NCBI GenBank assembly: GCA_927798255.1
Contig: CAKMMH010000103.1
Span: 1 to 6,597 of the forward strand
Reading direction: 5' to 3'
Length of the DNA: 6,597 nt
Source of the DNA: an uncultured bacterium
GTDB taxonomy: Bacteria > Bdellovibrionota_C > UBA2361 > CAKMMH01
Shown: positions 4,488-6,597 of the stretch, piece after piece
Position numbering within the stretch: the stretch's first letter is position 1
Layout: each line of letters opens with the position of its first letter
Position numbers and translations under genes: made by a program
Notes under the pieces: generated by a model
What the model was told of the DNA's origin: nothing
Database searches by the model: none
What the model saw: the letters and a program-made list of their open reading frames with translations, nothing else

Positions 4488-6597
4488 CTAATTACCACTT
4501 TCACAAAATGCTTCACCGCAACAAAGATCTCCGTAGTATCCGCTATCATATTCCACGCAACACTTCGGATGAGGCATAGCATCATTTCTGTGATCATATA
4601 AATATTCTGCAAAGAATGCTGTTTGTCCAGTCTTTTCTCCAATTTTACATGTAGTAGCCATTCTATTACCTTCTCTGATACATACATAACCTGACCATAT
4701 ATCAGCACGTCCTATATTCTTTTTACTTAGAACTGGGCAACATTGCTCTTCACCATCAAAACTAGTTCCATGATATTGTGGTTTACAACTACAAGTCTTA
4801 TATGGTTTATCAGATTCCATACGACATGGAACATTCTCAGGATCACCTACATCAAGGTGAGGTTTAAATAGGAACTGAGCAAGACAACAATAATTTTCAC
4901 CATCTGATAACTTACAACCATTCTCGTAAGAACAGTCAGCTCCCTCCCCGGCGATATAACCATATGGACAACATTGAGATTCCTCGCTTTCTCCACATTG
5001 ACTATTTGCTTGACAAGTTTGACCTTCAGGACAACACATACCATTGCAAATATCCGTTACACAACAAATATCAACACCCCCTAAACCAATCAAACTTAAT
5101 GCTCTTTGAGCAAAGCTTTCGTTAGTATGCGCGATAATATAACCCGATTGTCCTTGTTCATTTATGCATGGTTTAGGACACTTCCCTTGTATTAATTCTT
5201 TATCACAACATTTCACCTTACCATTTTCATCTGTATAAACCTTAGCTTTTTCGCAGCAAATTTGAACTTTTTTATGTGAATCAGTCAATTCATCAGTATC
5301 GATAACTTGGTGTTGAACTTCCTCAGAGTTATCAGCAGTACTGTTAACATTCTCACAACAATCAAGATCACCTTCTTTATTTTTAACATAAATTTTTGAT
5401 TGCTTACCACAGCAATTAGGTTCACCATTACTCATAACATATAACTCTTCACCACTTTCACACGTCATACACTTAGCAGCAACCCCTTCTCCATTACAAT
5501 TCTTAGGTTCACAACATATACCTTGCGCACCACAAAGAATCATACTAGAGCTTTCACAACAAGAACCAGTAACAAGGCCAGCTTCTTCTTCTGTAACTCC
5601 TTCTTCTAATCCTGTTTCCTTAATTGTATAATTTCTTGTAGTTGTAAAATATGGAGCATCTGATTCACAACATTTATTGGTAATTGTATTAAAACTCCAA
5701 TCTTCACAACATCTAACATTATTATTTTCATCTAAGTATGGCCTACCGGTTTCACAACACTTCTGAACTATCTTTTCTCTACCTTTACTAGAATCAGAAT
5801 AGCTTTGGCTTATTTGACTTGCATCAAAACTAAATTGAAATGATTGGCTACTTGATTGACTTTCGCCACTTTCACTTTCATAAACAGTAAATGTACCTAA
5901 AGTACCTAAGCAACATTTCTTAATTCCGCCTTCTTCGTACATACTATTCTTAGCACAACAAATTTGCGTTCCGTCATCTTGGACACTATCAAGAATCGTA
6001 GCAATTTCTTCTCCATTCTCATCTACTGTTTGGCAACAATCACTAACACCATCTAAATTTGTAAATATCTCTCCATGACAACATCTGTAAGCTTGCATAA
6101 GATCTTGCTTTGCAAGTAAACCTACAACTGCTTGCCAAGTATTAATCACACTTCTATCCGTTAGATCTGCGTAATTTAATTTTGTATATTTATCTATATC
6201 ATTTGGTGATATACATTTATCTTCATCACAACATTCGTCACCACATCTAACTTGATGAATTTCCTGTGGTATTCCTTGAGAATCTTTAATTATCTTTATA
6301 CCACCTTCTGTAATCTCTGTTTTATATTTAACAGGGCAACAAGTTTTTGCTTCCTTGATATCTAAGCCATCTGGTACTCCCTGAATAGCAATTACTGAAC
6401 CTTTTATTTCTGCACAATTTGATCCTACAGTGCAACATCCACCACCACAAAAAGTATCACTTTCATTACAGCACACAGGGGCGTTTAAAAATTGAGACCT
6501 TCCTTTTACAACAGTATCACCAGGACAACACATTGTAACATCATAGACTCTACCATTACTATCTGTAATAGAATTAGCTAAAGGTTGAGGATTAGTA
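4488..6597 (-). CDS. Giant cysteine-rich Cys-Cys repeat protein, N-terminus beyond the window
   Basis: 702 codons are visible, ending at TAG (4488-4490). The first in-frame ATG is at 6533, but 21 open codons precede it to the right edge. They carry the same style (DSNGRVYDVT before CCPGD), so the gene begins outside. Numbering from that Met, I count 71 cysteines, including 25 adjacent pairs spread from 2 to 672. Recurring units are CC-x14-CC with Tyr and Asn-Gly (259-276, 426-443) and C-x3-5-CC-x4-5-C (29-40, 97-107, 334-346, 496-507). A Ser/Gln-rich segment (219-249) looks like a flexible linker. No membrane segment or LPXTG-type anchor is seen. I do not recognise the family. Dense paired cysteines suggest a disulfide-stabilised secreted or surface protein; metal binding is an alternative. 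The missing N-terminus would decide by showing a signal peptide or prepilin leader. It is probably co-transcribed with the acyltransferase downstream. Confidence 0.85.
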   Translation of the reverse strand, partial: TNPQPLANSITDSNGRVYDVTMCCPGDTVVKGRSQFLNAPVCCNESDTFCGGGCCTVGSNCAEIKGSVIAIQGVPDGLDIKEAKTCCPVKYKTEITEGGIKIIKDSQGIPQEIHQVRCGDECCDEDKCISPNDIDKYTKLNYADLTDRSVINTWQAVVGLLAKQDLMQAYRCCHGEIFTNLDGVSDCCQTVDENGEEIATILDSVQDDGTQICCAKNSMYEEGGIKKCCLGTLGTFTVYESESGESQSSSQSFQFSFDASQISQSYSDSSKGREKIVQKCCETGRPYLDENNNVRCCEDWSFNTITNKCCESDAPYFTTTRNYTIKETGLEEGVTEEEAGLVTGSCCESSSMILCGAQGICCEPKNCNGEGVAAKCMTCESGEELYVMSNGEPNCCGKQSKIYVKNKEGDLDCCENVNSTADNSEEVQHQVIDTDELTDSHKKVQICCEKAKVYTDENGKVKCCDKELIQGKCPKPCINEQGQSGYIIAHTNESFAQRALSLIGLGGVDICCVTDICNGMCCPEGQTCQANSQCGESEESQCCPYGYIAGEGADCSYENGCKLSDGENYCCLAQFLFKPHLDVGDPENVPCRMESDKPYKTCSCKPQYHGTSFDGEEQCCPVLSKKNIGRADIWSGYVCIREGNRMATTCKIGEKTGQTAFFAEYLYDHRNDAMPHPKCCVEYDSGYYGDLCCGEAFCESGN
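5784..5879 (-). repeat. Ser/Gln-rich low-complexity linker within the cysteine-rich gene
   Basis: Residues 219-250, numbered from the first in-window Met, are dominated by Ser and Gln (for example ESQSSSQSFQFSF, 224-236) and hold no cysteine. They separate the first group of Cys-Cys units from the densest group, consistent with a disordered spacer between folded modules. Confidence 0.6.

Noticed and set aside
4466..4708. 80-codon minus-strand open frame
   Set aside because: It overlaps the 3' part of the cysteine-rich gene in another frame and has no independent signals; it is a shadow of the real gene.
4847..5044. 65-codon minus-strand open frame
   Set aside because: It is an alternative frame of the cysteine-rich gene; its Val-rich composition comes from shifted Cys-Cys codons.
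4488..6597. Regular scattering of ACAACA, at first glance like a repeat array or CRISPR
   Set aside because: Each occurrence is a Cys-Cys codon pair (TGTTGT) in one continuous reading frame; the spacers vary in length and there is no conserved DNA repeat beyond the codons.

Overview
The window is AT-rich (roughly one-third G+C by eye) and reads as ordinary bacterial chromosome with the standard code. A complete rubrerythrin points to an anaerobic or microaerophilic lifestyle. The phylum cannot be fixed from sequence alone. Very large proteins full of Cys-Cys pairs are, from memory only, a trait of some uncultured gut lineages, so an anaerobic gut-type bacterium is a guess. No mobile element, CRISPR array, tRNA or rRNA is visible.

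Layout from left to right. Positions 64-1536 (minus) encode a GT2 glycosyltransferase fused to a C-terminal methyltransferase-like domain whose SAM-binding glycine motif is degenerate. A large hairpin terminator (1588-1648) separates it from rubrerythrin (1667-2245, minus). Just upstream of rubrerythrin is rsmG (2299-2967, minus), encoding the 16S rRNA m7G methyltransferase. The 147-bp gap at 2968-3114 holds two interlocked divergent promoters: one drives rsmG leftward, the other an unrecognised 173-residue helical protein rightward (3115-3636). That gene ends in a perfect 15-bp tandem duplication carrying its stop codon, followed by a GAAA-loop hairpin in the convergent gap. On the right, a left-handed beta-helix acyltransferase (3710-4453, minus) lies 34 bp downstream of a giant cysteine-rich protein (4488 to the right edge, minus).

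The cysteine-rich gene is the most striking content. Its frame stays open through the right edge, so the first ATG in the window (6533) is not its start. The 702 codons seen contain 71 cysteines, 50 of them in 25 adjacent Cys-Cys pairs. They fall into at least two recurring patterns: a short Tyr/Asn-Gly hairpin-like unit bracketed by Cys-Cys, and a Cys-x3-5-Cys-Cys-x4-5-Cys knot-like unit. I do not recognise the family.

Functional links are modest. rsmG and rubrerythrin are co-directional and may share a transcript. The acyltransferase and the cysteine-rich gene probably form one operon. The glycosyltransferase and acyltransferase are both enzymes of surface-glycan or lipid-linked sugar metabolism, but they lie in separate transcription units.
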